A stretch of DNA of 64,000 nt, taken from CAIKZZ01 sp035524595 (GTDB lineage: Bacteria; Pseudomonadota; Gammaproteobacteria; Steroidobacterales; Steroidobacteraceae). Both the position numbers and the translations under genes were made by a program. The notes beneath the pieces were generated by a model, which saw only the letters and a program-made list of their open reading frames with translations, was not told the origin of the DNA and made no database searches. The stretch lies in NCBI GenBank assembly GCA_035524595.1, contig DATKOP010000019.1, positions 1-64,000 on the forward strand. The letters run 5' to 3'. Positions 17,107 to 24,718 of the stretch are shown piece after piece (position 1 is the stretch's first letter; every line of letters starts with the position of its first letter).

Positions 17107-17189
17107 GCCGGCAAAACGTTAACTGTCTCCACCCTGCAACTGCATTTGTGCCGAAGGATGCGCGCTGGGGCGGAGACAGTCGGGCCGGC
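17107..17189 (+). ncRNA. Nested inverted repeats, possible structured 5' leader
   Basis: GCCGGC (17107-17112) and ACTGTCTCC (17122-17130) are matched in mirror order by GGAGACAGT (17172-17180) and GCCGGC (17184-17189). Inside the loop GCAT (17142-17145) can pair with ATGC (17158-17161). A folded transcript would give a long three-part stem ending 62 bases before the start codon of the pseudo-receiver gene. It matches no riboswitch class that I recognise; it could equally be a DNA-level regulator site. Confidence 0.35.
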
Positions 17190-17217
17190 AGAGCCTGGCG
17201 TCGCCGCGAGACGAGCT

Positions 17218-17236
17218 CGGCGGCGCGCTGCCGCCG
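17218..17236 (+). promoter_or_regulatory. Perfect 7-bp hairpin just ahead of ribosome binding site
   Basis: CGGCGGC (17218-17224), loop GCGCT and GCCGCCG (17230-17236) form a perfect stem five bases before AAGGA (17241-17245), the ribosome binding site of the gene starting at 17252. In an mRNA this hairpin abuts the site and, with the larger repeats upstream, could modulate translation. No regulation is shown directly. Confidence 0.35.
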
Positions 17237-17251
17237 GATCAAGGACCACGC

Positions 17252-18265
17252 ATGAGTCTCATCCGCGCCCGACACGCTGCGCCGGCCCCGGCGGCAGCCG
17301 CCGTCGCCGCCAGGGTGCGGGCGCAACCGGCACCGGTCGTCGTCGTCACGCTCGACGCCCACCTCGAGGCGACGCTTCGGCAGGCCGTGCCGGCGACGCC
17401 GATCCGGGTCGCGACGACGCCGGCCGCGCTCGCGGACCTGCTGATGAGCGGTGAGGCCGGCGCGCTGGTGCTCGACACCGGCGCGCTCGGCGCCGCGGCG
17501 CTGACCGTCGCGCGCCACCTGGCCGAACAGTTCCCGGACGTGCCGCTGGTCGCGGTCGGCGCGCGCGAGGACGAGGCGCGCCTCGCGGGACTCATCTCGC
17601 GGGGCCTCGTCTACCGCTTCCTGCACCGGCCGGTGTCGGCCGCGCGCGCGCGCAACTTCATCGACGCCGCGCTGCGCCGCTCGGGGGAGATCGGGGTGAA
17701 CCAGCGCCTCGCCGCCCCGGCCGCCGTGGCGCCGGCCATGCCGGTGCGCCGGCCGCTGCTCGCGCTCGTCGCGATCGGCGCGCTGGCCGCACACCTGCTC
17801 GGCTTCTGGCTTGCGCTTCGGCCGCCGCCGTCCGCCGGCGCCGCGCCGCGGCCAGCACCGAGACCGGCGACCTCGCGGTCGGTCGCGAGCGCCCCATCGC
17901 CTGCCGCGGCAGCCGCCCCGGCGGCCGCCCCGGCTGCCGCGGAAGCCGCCGTCGTGACCGCAGCGCCCGCGCTCACTGCGGCCGCGATCACTGCGGCCGA
18001 ACCCGCCGTCGCGGCCCCCGTGCCCGTCGACGCCGGCAGCGCGCGGGCGGCGGCGCCGCCCGAACCCGCGCTGGCGGCGCCTCCTGCGCCTGAGCCCGGA
18101 CCGGCCACGGCCGCCGTGCGGCTTGCCGGCGACGACCCCGGCCCCGTGGCGGCGGAACCGCCACCGGCGGGCGCCGAAGCCGGCGCGACGCCCGAGGCCG
18201 AGACGCCCGCCGCGGCCGCAGAGCCGCCGCCGTCCGGGCCCGGCGGCGCCGGCGCCGCGGCATGA
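17252..18265 (+). CDS. Degenerate response-regulator receiver domain anchored to membrane, Ala/Pro-rich tail
   Basis: A 337-residue protein. Residues about 25-145 look like a receiver domain: the first strand APVVVVTLDAH, the central GALVLDTGALG with the candidate phospho-acceptor Asp, VPLVAVGAREDEARL and VYRFLHRPVSAARARNFIDAAL. The usual Lys of the KP pair is Arg (HRP), so phosphorylation-dependent signalling is doubtful. One membrane segment follows (about residues 170-188, LLALVAIGALAAHLLGFWLAL), then some 150 residues of Ala/Pro/Glu-rich sequence to the end, without a folded C-terminal domain. AAGGA precedes the ATG by six bases. The function is unknown; a scaffold or sensor role at the inner membrane is speculation. 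Confidence 0.65.
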   Translation: MSLIRARHAAPAPAAAAVAARVRAQPAPVVVVTLDAHLEATLRQAVPATPIRVATTPAALADLLMSGEAGALVLDTGALGAAALTVARHLAEQFPDVPLVAVGAREDEARLAGLISRGLVYRFLHRPVSAARARNFIDAALRRSGEIGVNQRLAAPAAVAPAMPVRRPLLALVAIGALAAHLLGFWLALRPPPSAGAAPRPAPRPATSRSVASAPSPAAAAAPAAAPAAAEAAVVTAAPALTAAAITAAEPAVAAPVPVDAGSARAAAPPEPALAAPPAPEPGPATAAVRLAGDDPGPVAAEPPPAGAEAGATPEAETPAAAAEPPPSGPGGAGAAA

Positions 18266-18320
18266 CGCGCCCGCGCCGGCGCGCTACGCTCGGCCTTCCG
18301 CCGGGAATGGAGCGCTCGTC

Positions 18321-18770
18321 ATGCGCCTCGAGGTCAACGGCCAGGTCCACGAGCTCGACGCCCCGCCCGAGATGCCGCTGCTGTGGGTGCTGCGCGACCT
18401 GCTGCAGCTGACCGGCACCAAGTTCGGCTGCGGCGCGGCGTTGTGCGGCGCATGCACCGTGCACGTCGACGGCGAGCCGGCGCGTGCCTGCGTGCTGCCG
18501 CTGTCGGCGCTGGCGGGCAAGAAGGTCACGACCATCGAGGGCGTCGGCGCGACGCCGCTCGGCCGCAAGGTGCAGGACGCGTGGGTCGCCGAGGACGTGC
18601 CGCAGTGCGGCTACTGCCAGTCCGGGCAGATCATGTCGGCGGTCGCGCTGCTCGGCGCCAAGCCGCAGCCCACCGACGAGGACATCAACACCGCGCTCAA
18701 CGGCAACCTCTGCCGCTGCGGCACCTACCACCGGATCCGCAGGGCGATCCACCGCGCCGCCGGCGGCTGA
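18321..18770 (+). CDS. [2Fe-2S] small subunit of a molybdenum hydroxylase (isoquinoline 1-oxidoreductase alpha-like), orphan
   Basis: A 149-residue ferredoxin-type subunit of the xanthine-oxidase/aldehyde-oxidase family. The plant-type cluster ligands are in KFGCGAALCGACTVHVDGEPARAC and the second cluster in CGYCQSGQIM ... NGNLCRCGTYHRI. It normally transfers electrons from a Mo-cofactor large subunit to a cytochrome or quinone. No large subunit or Mo-insertion gene is adjacent: upstream is the pseudo-receiver gene and downstream is a glutathione transferase on the other strand. The ATG at 18321 gives the family N-terminus MRLEVNGQVHELD. Whether it serves a distant large subunit or is a remnant cannot be decided here. 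Confidence 0.9.
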   Translation: MRLEVNGQVHELDAPPEMPLLWVLRDLLQLTGTKFGCGAALCGACTVHVDGEPARACVLPLSALAGKKVTTIEGVGATPLGRKVQDAWVAEDVPQCGYCQSGQIMSAVALLGAKPQPTDEDINTALNGNLCRCGTYHRIRRAIHRAAGG

Positions 18771-18797
18771 GCGCCGCGGCGCCGCGCGCCGGCGCCG

Positions 18798-19403
18798 TCA
18801 GCGCAGCTTCTCGGCCGCGCGCGCCGCGACCACCGCCGGCCGCGCGCCGATGCGCTCGCGGTAGGCGGCGAGCGCCGGCCAGCGCCCGAGGTCGATGCCG
18901 GCGGCGCCGGTCCAGCGCAGCACCGTGTAGAGGTACGCATCGGCCACCGTGAACCTGTCGCCGAGCAGGTAGTCGCGGCCGGCGAGCGCGCGCTCCGTGT
19001 AGTCGAGGCGGCGCGCGATCTGGCGCCGCGCCGCCTCGCGCTCGGGCTCGGCGTACTCCTGATGCAGCGCCGGGCCGAACGGCTTGTGGATCTCGGAGCT
19101 GATGAAGGCGAGCCACTCCTGCAGGCGGTAGCGCTCGAGCGTGCCGTTGGCCGGCGCGAGGCCGGCGGAGGGCACGCGGTCGGCGAGGTACTGCAGGATC
19201 GCCGGTCCCTCGGTCAGGATGCCGCCCTCGTCGAGCTCGAGCGCCGGCACGTAGCCCTTCGGGTTGATCGCGTGGTAGTCGGCGCCCGAGCGCGTGGTCT
19301 TGCGCGGCAGGCTCACGTACTCGGCCTCGAACGGCAGCCCGAGCTCGCGCAGCACGATGTGCGAGGCGAGCGAGCAGGCGCCCGGCGAGTAGTAGAGCTT
19401 CAT
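18798..19403 (-). CDS. Glutathione S-transferase
   Basis: A 201-residue cytoplasmic GST of the bacterial beta-like type (GstA). The thioredoxin-fold N-terminus reads MKLYYSPGACSLASHIVLREL, with the catalytic Ser/Cys region at residues 9-11, followed by the GSH-binding NPKGYVPALELDEGG ... LTEGPAILQYLAD. The helical C-terminal domain contains LLGDRFTVADAYLYTVLRW, the conserved N-capping box region. The ATG at 19403 overlaps the stop of ptrB by four bases, so the pair form an operon with ptrB first. Confidence 0.92.
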   Translation of the reverse strand: MKLYYSPGACSLASHIVLRELGLPFEAEYVSLPRKTTRSGADYHAINPKGYVPALELDEGGILTEGPAILQYLADRVPSAGLAPANGTLERYRLQEWLAFISSEIHKPFGPALHQEYAEPEREAARRQIARRLDYTERALAGRDYLLGDRFTVADAYLYTVLRWTGAAGIDLGRWPALAAYRERIGARPAVVAARAAEKLR

Positions 19404-21481
19404 GGCGGCGGGCCCGCGGTGGCGCCGGCGAGGCCCACCTGTTCGAGCATGAACGCGTACTCCTCGGCGATCTCGCGGTAGCGCTCGAAGCGCCCGGAGC
19501 GGCCGCCGTGGCCGGCCTCGAGGTTGGTGCGGAACACGAGCACGTGCGGGTCGGTCTTCTGCGCGCGCAGCCGCGCCACCCACTTGGCCGGCTCCCAGTA
19601 CTGCACCTGGCTGTCGTGGAAGCCGGTGGTCACGAGCAGCGCCGGGTACGCCTGGCGGCGGACGTTGTCGTAAGGCGAGTACGCCAGCATGTACTCGTAG
19701 ACGGCGCGGTCGGCGGCGGGATTGCCCCACTCGTCGTACTCGTTGGTCGTCAGCGGGATCGACTCGTCGAGCATGGTCGTGACGATGTCGACAAACGGCA
19801 CGTGCGCGGCGAGCGCGCGGTAGTCCGCCGCCGCCTGGTTCGCGATCGCGCCGATCAGGAGCCCGCCGGCGCTGCCGCCCATCGCGCAGACGCGCGCGCC
19901 GTCCACGTAGCGCTCGCGCACCAGGAAGCGCGTCACGTCGACGAAGTCGTTGAAGCTGTTCTGCTTGTGCAGCAGCCGGCCGGCCTCGTACCACGCCCGG
20001 CCGAGCTCCTGCCCGCCACGCACGTGCGCCAGCGCGAACACGAAGCCGCGGTCGACCAGCGAGAAGATCGTCGAGCGGAACACCGGGTCCTGCGACAGGC
20101 CGTAGGCGCCGTAGGCGTACTGATAGAGCGGCGCGGTGCCGTCGCGGGGCGTGTCCCGGCGGTACAGCAGCGACACCGGCACGCGCGCCCCGTCGCGCGC
20201 TTCGGCGTGCACGAACTCGGTCGCGTAGCGCTCGGGGTCGAAGCCGCCGAGCACCGGCTCGCGCTTCAGCAGCACGCGCGCGCCGCTCGCCATGTCGTAG
20301 TCGTAGGTCGTGGCCGGGGTGGTCAGCGACGAGTAGACGTAGCGCAGCGTCGTCGTGTTGACCTCCTCGTTGGTGCCGAGCGCCATCGTGTAGGCGGGCT
20401 CCTGGGCGTCGATCAGGAACTCGCGCGTCCCGTCCCAGGATCGGACCCGGAGCTTGCGCAGGCCCTGCGAGCGCTCGGCCACCGCGAGGAAGTCGCGGAA
20501 CACGTCGAAGCCGGCGACGAAGGCGTCGGCACGCGCCGGGACCTCGTCGCGCCACGCGCCCGGCTCGGCGACCGCGGCGAACGGCACCGAGACGATGCGG
20601 AAGTTCGGCGCGCCGAGGTTGCTGCGCAGCACGAAGCGCTCGCCGACGTCGTCGAGCTGGTACTCGTGGTCGCGCGCGCGCGGCAGCGCGACCCGAAACG
20701 CCAGTGCCGGGTCGGCGGCGAGCGCGTAGCGGTACTCGCAGGACACGGTGCTCTGCAGCGCGATGTACAGGAAGCGCCCGCTCTTGCCGCGGTACACGCC
20801 GACGTAGAAGCTCGGGTCGGGCTCCTCGTACACCAGCGCGTCGGACGCCGCCGGCGTGCCGAGCACGTGGCGCATGACGCGGTAGCCGAGCAGCGTCTCG
20901 GGGTCCTTGGCGACGTACAGGAGCGTGCGGCTGTCGTCGGCCCAGGCGAGGTCCGGCTCGACGTTGTCGAGCCGCTCCTCGTAGCGCTCGCGGCCCGCGA
21001 GGTCGCGGAAGCGCACCGTGTACTGGCGCCGGCCGACGGTGTCCTCGGCGTAGGCGAGGATGCGGTTGTCGGGGCTGACCTCGAGGCCGCCGACCTCGTA
21101 GTAGTCGCGGCCGTCCGCCTCGCGGTTGGCATCGACGAGCACCTGCTCCGGCGACTCCCGCGCCGGGCCGCGGCGCGCGTACACCGGGTACTCGCGGCCG
21201 GTCTCGTAGCGCGTGTAGTACCAGTAGCCGTTCTCGAGCGCCGGCACCGTCGAGTCGTCCTGCTTCAGGCGGCCGATCATCTCGGCGTACAGCTGCTGCT
21301 CGAGCGGCTTCAGGTGGCCGAGCACGGCGTCGCAGTAGGCGTTCTCCGCGGCGAGGTAGGCGAGCACGCCGGGGTCGGCGCGCGCGTCGTCGCGCATCCA
21401 GTAGTACGGGTCGCTGCGGGTACCGAACGGCGACGGGACGTCGGTCGGATGCAGCGCGGCTCGGGGCGCCTCGCGGGGCAT
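19400..21481 (-). CDS. ptrB: Oligopeptidase B (S9A serine peptidase)
   Basis: A 693-residue cytoplasmic serine peptidase that cleaves short peptides after basic residues. The N-terminal beta-propeller begins with DPYYWMRDDARADPGVLAYLAAEN, and the catalytic domain carries GGSAGGL with Ser537, Asp623 in GFHDSQV and His658 in EAGHGG. The stretch ALAHVRGGQELGRAWYEAG is characteristic of oligopeptidase B. No signal peptide is present. The ATG at 21481 is the start; an upstream in-frame extension is Arg/Pro-rich and lacks family similarity. The overlap with the downstream GST start is ATGA. Confidence 0.93.
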   Translation of the reverse strand: MPREAPRAALHPTDVPSPFGTRSDPYYWMRDDARADPGVLAYLAAENAYCDAVLGHLKPLEQQLYAEMIGRLKQDDSTVPALENGYWYYTRYETGREYPVYARRGPARESPEQVLVDANREADGRDYYEVGGLEVSPDNRILAYAEDTVGRRQYTVRFRDLAGRERYEERLDNVEPDLAWADDSRTLLYVAKDPETLLGYRVMRHVLGTPAASDALVYEEPDPSFYVGVYRGKSGRFLYIALQSTVSCEYRYALAADPALAFRVALPRARDHEYQLDDVGERFVLRSNLGAPNFRIVSVPFAAVAEPGAWRDEVPARADAFVAGFDVFRDFLAVAERSQGLRKLRVRSWDGTREFLIDAQEPAYTMALGTNEEVNTTTLRYVYSSLTTPATTYDYDMASGARVLLKREPVLGGFDPERYATEFVHAEARDGARVPVSLLYRRDTPRDGTAPLYQYAYGAYGLSQDPVFRSTIFSLVDRGFVFALAHVRGGQELGRAWYEAGRLLHKQNSFNDFVDVTRFLVRERYVDGARVCAMGGSAGGLLIGAIANQAAADYRALAAHVPFVDIVTTMLDESIPLTTNEYDEWGNPAADRAVYEYMLAYSPYDNVRRQAYPALLVTTGFHDSQVQYWEPAKWVARLRAQKTDPHVLVFRTNLEAGHGGRSGRFERYREIAEEYAFMLEQVGLAGATAGPPP

Positions 21482-21564
21482 CGGTGCGCAGCCTGGGGGT
21501 TTGCGGGGGCCGCTATGGTACTCGACCGGGGCGCGACGGGCCCGCCATGCTAGCCTTCCATCCC

Positions 21565-22209
21565 ATGATCCCCGCACGCTCCGCCCCGCCGCGCGCCGCC
21601 GGGCTCGCGCGCGCGCTTGCCGGCCTCGCGGCCTGCTGGCTCGCGGCCGCGGCCGGTGCCGCGCCGGCCGCGGCGACCGACCCGGCGGAGTTCCGCTACG
21701 AGCCGCTCCCGGCCGACGGCGCGGTCGACTTCGCGGTGGACGCCACCAGCCCGACCTTCGAGTTCCAGACCGGGGTCAGCGCCTACCGCGCCTTCCGCCT
21801 GCCCGACGGCGGCCCGTTCTACATCGACGTGCGCAGCTTCCTCGACGGCCCGGCGCACCCGGCGCGCGCGCGCGTGTTCTACCCGGTGGTCGCCGTGCTC
21901 AACGACGACTTCCTGGTGTCGCGCTCCACCGAGCTCGAGCTCTTGCGCTTCGACCTGCCGACGCTGGAGGGCACGGTCGCGCCGGCCTATCGCATCTCGC
22001 TCGGCGTCGATCCCGAGCACACGCACGAGCGCTACCTCGTCGTGTTCACGCCGGCGCAGCTGCTCGCGCCCCGCCAGCTGCCGCCGGTCGCGACGCCGGA
22101 GAACGCCGCCGAGGCGGCGCGCGTCGCGTTCCTCGGCGCCGCGCGCTACGGCCGGCTGCGGATCAGCGTCCGGCGCGGCGAGCGCGCGGCGCCGGCCGAG
22201 GCGCACTGA
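21565..22209 (+). CDS. Secreted protein resembling MalM-type domain
   Basis: About 214 residues with an N-terminal signal peptide (hydrophobic LARALAGLAACWLAAAAGAAP, cleavage near residue 34). The mature domain has SPTFEFQTGVSAYRAFRLPDG, FYIDVRSFLDGP, a VFYPVVAVLNDDFLVSR strand pair and HERYLVVFTPAQLL. The arrangement recalls the periplasmic maltose operon protein MalM (SP-strand, AF-LP, VFxP-x3-VLN), but no maltose transport gene is nearby, so a maltose role is not claimed. ATG 21547 is an alternative start. It is divergent from ptrB and convergent with the flippase-like gene, ending at the base before that gene's stop. Confidence 0.6.
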   Translation: MIPARSAPPRAAGLARALAGLAACWLAAAAGAAPAAATDPAEFRYEPLPADGAVDFAVDATSPTFEFQTGVSAYRAFRLPDGGPFYIDVRSFLDGPAHPARARVFYPVVAVLNDDFLVSRSTELELLRFDLPTLEGTVAPAYRISLGVDPEHTHERYLVVFTPAQLLAPRQLPPVATPENAAEAARVAFLGAARYGRLRISVRRGERAAPAEAH

Positions 22210-23196
22210 TCAGGGGCCGCGGCTGATGCGCGCGGCCTTGAGCGCCGCCGCCCGCCGCCGCTGGCGCGGCAGCTTCCACCACAGCTCGTAGGCGAGGAAC
22301 AGGCCGATCGCGACCAGGAACGGCACCGCCTCGAGCACGAAGCGGTAGACGACGACGGCGGCGAGCAGCGCCGGCTGCGGCACGTGCGGCAGCAGGCCCA
22401 CCAGCATCGCCTCGAGCACGAAGAATCCCGCCGGCACGCTGCTCGCGAGCGCCGCCAGGATCGAGAGCACGTAGACGCCGAGGAACACGACGAACGGCAG
22501 CCCCGGGATCGCCGGCAGCATCAGGTACAGGACGCCGGCGCCGCAGCACACCTCGATGATGCCGACGCAGTACTGCACGGCCGTCAGTGCCGGCGGCGGC
22601 AGTGTCACGCGAAAGCGCCCGAAGGCGAGCGGTGCGCGGCGATTGGCGATCAGCAGCAGGTAGGCGCCGTGCAGCGCCAGCAGCGCGAGCCCGGTGCCGC
22701 GGGCGAGCGCCGCCGAGACGTGCAGGATCGCGCCGGCGGGCCCGCTCTGCACCACCAGCGACAGGCCGAGCAGCAGGCCGAGGCCGACCGGGTACGGGAT
22801 CGCGGCCAGGAGCGCGATCTTGCCGATGTCGAGCGGCGGCAGGTGCACCGCCGAGTAGATGCGGTAGCGGATCGCGCCGCCCGAGACCGCGCCCCAGCCG
22901 ATCGCGTGGCCGATCGGCGCGGCGAGGAGCGCCGCCAGCACCGCGCGCCGCGGGCTGGCGCCGCCCTCGACGAAGCGCACCACGATCGCCTCGTAGAGCG
23001 CGAGCGCCGTGTAGAGCGTGGCGACGAGCAGCCCCGCGACGGCGATGTTGACGGCCGGGATCGCGTGCAGGGCGCCCACGACGTCCGCGAACTTGACGTG
23101 GCGCAGCGTCGTGTAGAGCGCGCGCGCGGCGAGCGCCACGATCGCGGCCGAGAGCGCGACCGGCAGCAGGCGCCGCAGCAGGGGATGGCGGGCCAC
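22210..23196 (-). CDS. Lysylphosphatidylglycerol synthase-type flippase membrane domain (UPF0104-like)
   Basis: About 328 residues and nine or so membrane segments, matching the membrane half of MprF-like proteins: FVEGGASPRRAVLAALLAAPIGHAIGWGAVSGGAIRYRIY is the distinctive segment. The soluble aminoacyl-transfer domain of MprF is absent, so only a lipid-translocation or unknown membrane role can be proposed. The frame is open further upstream, but those codons lie inside the preceding KTSC gene. GTG 23196 starts just after that gene's stop. The hydrophilic C-terminus is Arg-rich. Confidence 0.72.
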   Translation of the reverse strand: MARHPLLRRLLPVALSAAIVALAARALYTTLRHVKFADVVGALHAIPAVNIAVAGLLVATLYTALALYEAIVVRFVEGGASPRRAVLAALLAAPIGHAIGWGAVSGGAIRYRIYSAVHLPPLDIGKIALLAAIPYPVGLGLLLGLSLVVQSGPAGAILHVSAALARGTGLALLALHGAYLLLIANRRAPLAFGRFRVTLPPPALTAVQYCVGIIEVCCGAGVLYLMLPAIPGLPFVVFLGVYVLSILAALASSVPAGFFVLEAMLVGLLPHVPQPALLAAVVVYRFVLEAVPFLVAIGLFLAYELWWKLPRQRRRAAALKAARISRGP

Positions 23197-23204
23197 CGCG
23201 CCGC

Positions 23205-23417
23205 TCAGCGGATGCGCCGCTCGGAGTAGTTCTCTTCGATGTTGTCGCGGAAGTAGCTCCACATCGAGGAGGACGTCGACAGGCGGCGCCAGACCTCCGA
23301 CGACACGCCCGAGTACTCGACGAGTGCGCCGCCGGCGAGCTCGACCCTGAGCGCGCGGTTCGCCTCGTCGTAGCCGATCGCCCGCAGGTTGCCGGCGCTG
23401 ACCGTTTTCATCTCCAT
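23205..23417 (-). CDS. KTSC-domain protein
   Basis: A 70-residue protein consisting of one KTSC domain: IGYDEANRALRVELAGGALVEYSGVSSEVWRRL followed by SSSMWSYFRDNIEENYSERRI. The domain is found in phage and bacterial proteins of uncertain role, sometimes next to lysyl-tRNA synthetase domains. GGGAG precedes ATG 23417 by seven bases. It overlaps the upstream lipoprotein gene by ten bases and lies nine bases from the flippase-like start, so the three genes from 24052 to 22210 form one probable operon. Confidence 0.8.
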   Translation of the reverse strand: MEMKTVSAGNLRAIGYDEANRALRVELAGGALVEYSGVSSEVWRRLSTSSSMWSYFRDNIEENYSERRIR

Positions 23418-24052
23418 GCAGTCGCTCCCATAGAGGCCATCACCGCCGGCGCGGGCCGCCGGCCGTCCCGGGCGGGTGCGCCGCGCACCAGGATCGCCTT
23501 CTCCTGCACCACCGTCGGCACGCGGAAGGTGAAGTGCGCGACCGGGCGGCCCTCGATCGCGAGGTCGAGCTCGTAGTCGCCGGCCGGGTCGCCGGCCGCC
23601 AGCGACCAGTAGAAGCGCGACAGCTCGCCGTCCTCGACCAGGTCCTCGCCCTGCGCCACGGCACTCTTGCCGTCCTTCGAGATCAGCACATCCGGATCAT
23701 CCGCGGCGTCGCCCCAGTCCGCGGGCGGCCGCGGCAGCTTGAGGTACTCCTGCCAGTGCAGCGACTCGCGGGTCGTGTCGATCTCGACCACCCAGCCGAA
23801 CACCTGGCCGTCCTCGGCCGGCACTTCGCTCGCAGGCTCGAAATGGTCCTCGCCCTCGGCGGTGGTCCTGAGGATGCCGAACTGGACCTTCTTGATGACG
23901 AGGTCGGGCCCGATGCGCATCGGCACGTGCGGCGCGGCCGCCGGATTCCAGGCCACCGACGGTTGGTGGGAGGCGGGCGGGTGCGGCTCGGCGCAGGCGG
24001 CGACGAGGAGCGCGAAGGCGAGCACGAGCGGACGCGTTGCCTGGGACTGCAC
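23408..24052 (-). CDS. Putative lipoprotein of unknown function
   Basis: A 214-residue lipoprotein with the signal peptide MQSQATRPLVLAFALLVAAC and the lipobox VAAC at residues 17-20. The mature part contains MRIGPDLVIKKVQFGIL, VFGWVVEIDTTRESLHWQEYLKLPRP, ISKDGKSAVAQGEDLVEDGELSRFYW and a strand-rich end (DYELDLAIEGRPVAHFTFRVP), which suggest a beta-sandwich binding module; no family is recognised. It is first in an operon with the KTSC and flippase-like genes. The promoter region is the 108-base gap shared with the divergent PEBP gene. Confidence 0.7.
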   Translation of the reverse strand: MQSQATRPLVLAFALLVAACAEPHPPASHQPSVAWNPAAAPHVPMRIGPDLVIKKVQFGILRTTAEGEDHFEPASEVPAEDGQVFGWVVEIDTTRESLHWQEYLKLPRPPADWGDAADDPDVLISKDGKSAVAQGEDLVEDGELSRFYWSLAAGDPAGDYELDLAIEGRPVAHFTFRVPTVVQEKAILVRGAPARDGRRPAPAVMASMGATAWR

Positions 24053-24124
24053 GATGGCCGGGGATTCGGGGCGGAAAAACCATTATCGCCCAATCGGCTG
24101 CGGGCCGCTCGCGCCGGCCGCTGC

Positions 24125-24130
24125 TAATAT
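24125..24130 (+). promoter_or_regulatory. Candidate extended -10 (TGCTAATAT) for the PEBP gene
   Basis: TGC followed by TAATAT matches an extended -10 element 31 bases before the ATG at 24161. No good -35 lies 17 bases upstream, which is tolerated for extended -10 promoters. Confidence 0.35.
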
Positions 24131-24160
24131 CGGCGACCCGTACCGCCACTGGAGACCGTC

Positions 24161-24718
24161 ATGCTCGGACGCCTCGGCCCGGTCCTCTCGGTGCTCGCGG
24201 CCGCCGTGCCGCTCACCGCCCTCGGCGCGGACTTCAAGCTCGCGAGCCCGGAGCTCACGCCCGGCGGCCGCCTCGAGGCGCGCCACGTCTTCAACGGCTT
24301 CGGCTGCAGCGGCGGCAACGTCTCGCCCGCGCTCAGCTGGAGCGGCGCGCCGGCCGGCACCAAGAGCTTCGCGCTCACCGTCTACGACCCGGACGCGCCG
24401 ACCGGCAGCGGCTGGTGGCACTGGGTGCTGTTCGACCTGCCGCCGACGGTCACGTCGCTGCCGGCCGGCGCCGGCGACCCGGCGGGCGGCAAGCTGCCGA
24501 AGGGCGCCGTGCAGACCGGCACCGACTTCGGCAAGCCCGGCTTCGGCGGGCCCTGCCCGCCGCAGGGCGACAAGCCGCACCGCTACGTGTTCACGCTGTA
24601 CGCGCTCAAGGTCGACAAGCTCGGCGCCGATCCGGCCGCCACGGCCGCGATGGTCGGATTCATGCTGAACGCGAACGCGCTCGAGAAGACGAGCTTCACC
24701 GTCTACTACGGCCGTTAG
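24161..24718 (+). CDS. Secreted PEBP-family protein (YbhB/YbcL type)
   Basis: A 185-residue exported phosphatidylethanolamine-binding-protein homologue. The signal peptide (MLGRLGPVLSVLAAAVPLTALGA) is followed by the family core: FNGFGCSGGNVSPALSWSG, SFALTVYDPDAPTGSGWWHWVLFDLP (DPDAP and the HW pair line the ligand pocket) and GFGGPCPPQGDKPHRYVFTLYAL (GPxPP-x-GDxPHRY). Bacterial members are kinase-modulator homologues of unknown ligand. The stop overlaps the converging TetR gene by four bases. Confidence 0.92.
   Translation: MLGRLGPVLSVLAAAVPLTALGADFKLASPELTPGGRLEARHVFNGFGCSGGNVSPALSWSGAPAGTKSFALTVYDPDAPTGSGWWHWVLFDLPPTVTSLPAGAGDPAGGKLPKGAVQTGTDFGKPGFGGPCPPQGDKPHRYVFTLYALKVDKLGADPAATAAMVGFMLNANALEKTSFTVYYGR

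Larger units (their letters stand above)
16848..17251. other. About 400-base intergenic region of lower GC with structured leader
   Basis: No convincing gene is seen on either strand. Compared with its surroundings the stretch is richer in A/T, with several AAAA/TTTT runs. It separates divergent genes at 16847 (minus) and 17252 (plus), so it must hold promoters for both, though no clean -35/-10 pair was found. The part nearest the plus-strand gene contains nested inverted repeats that are listed separately. Confidence 0.6.
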
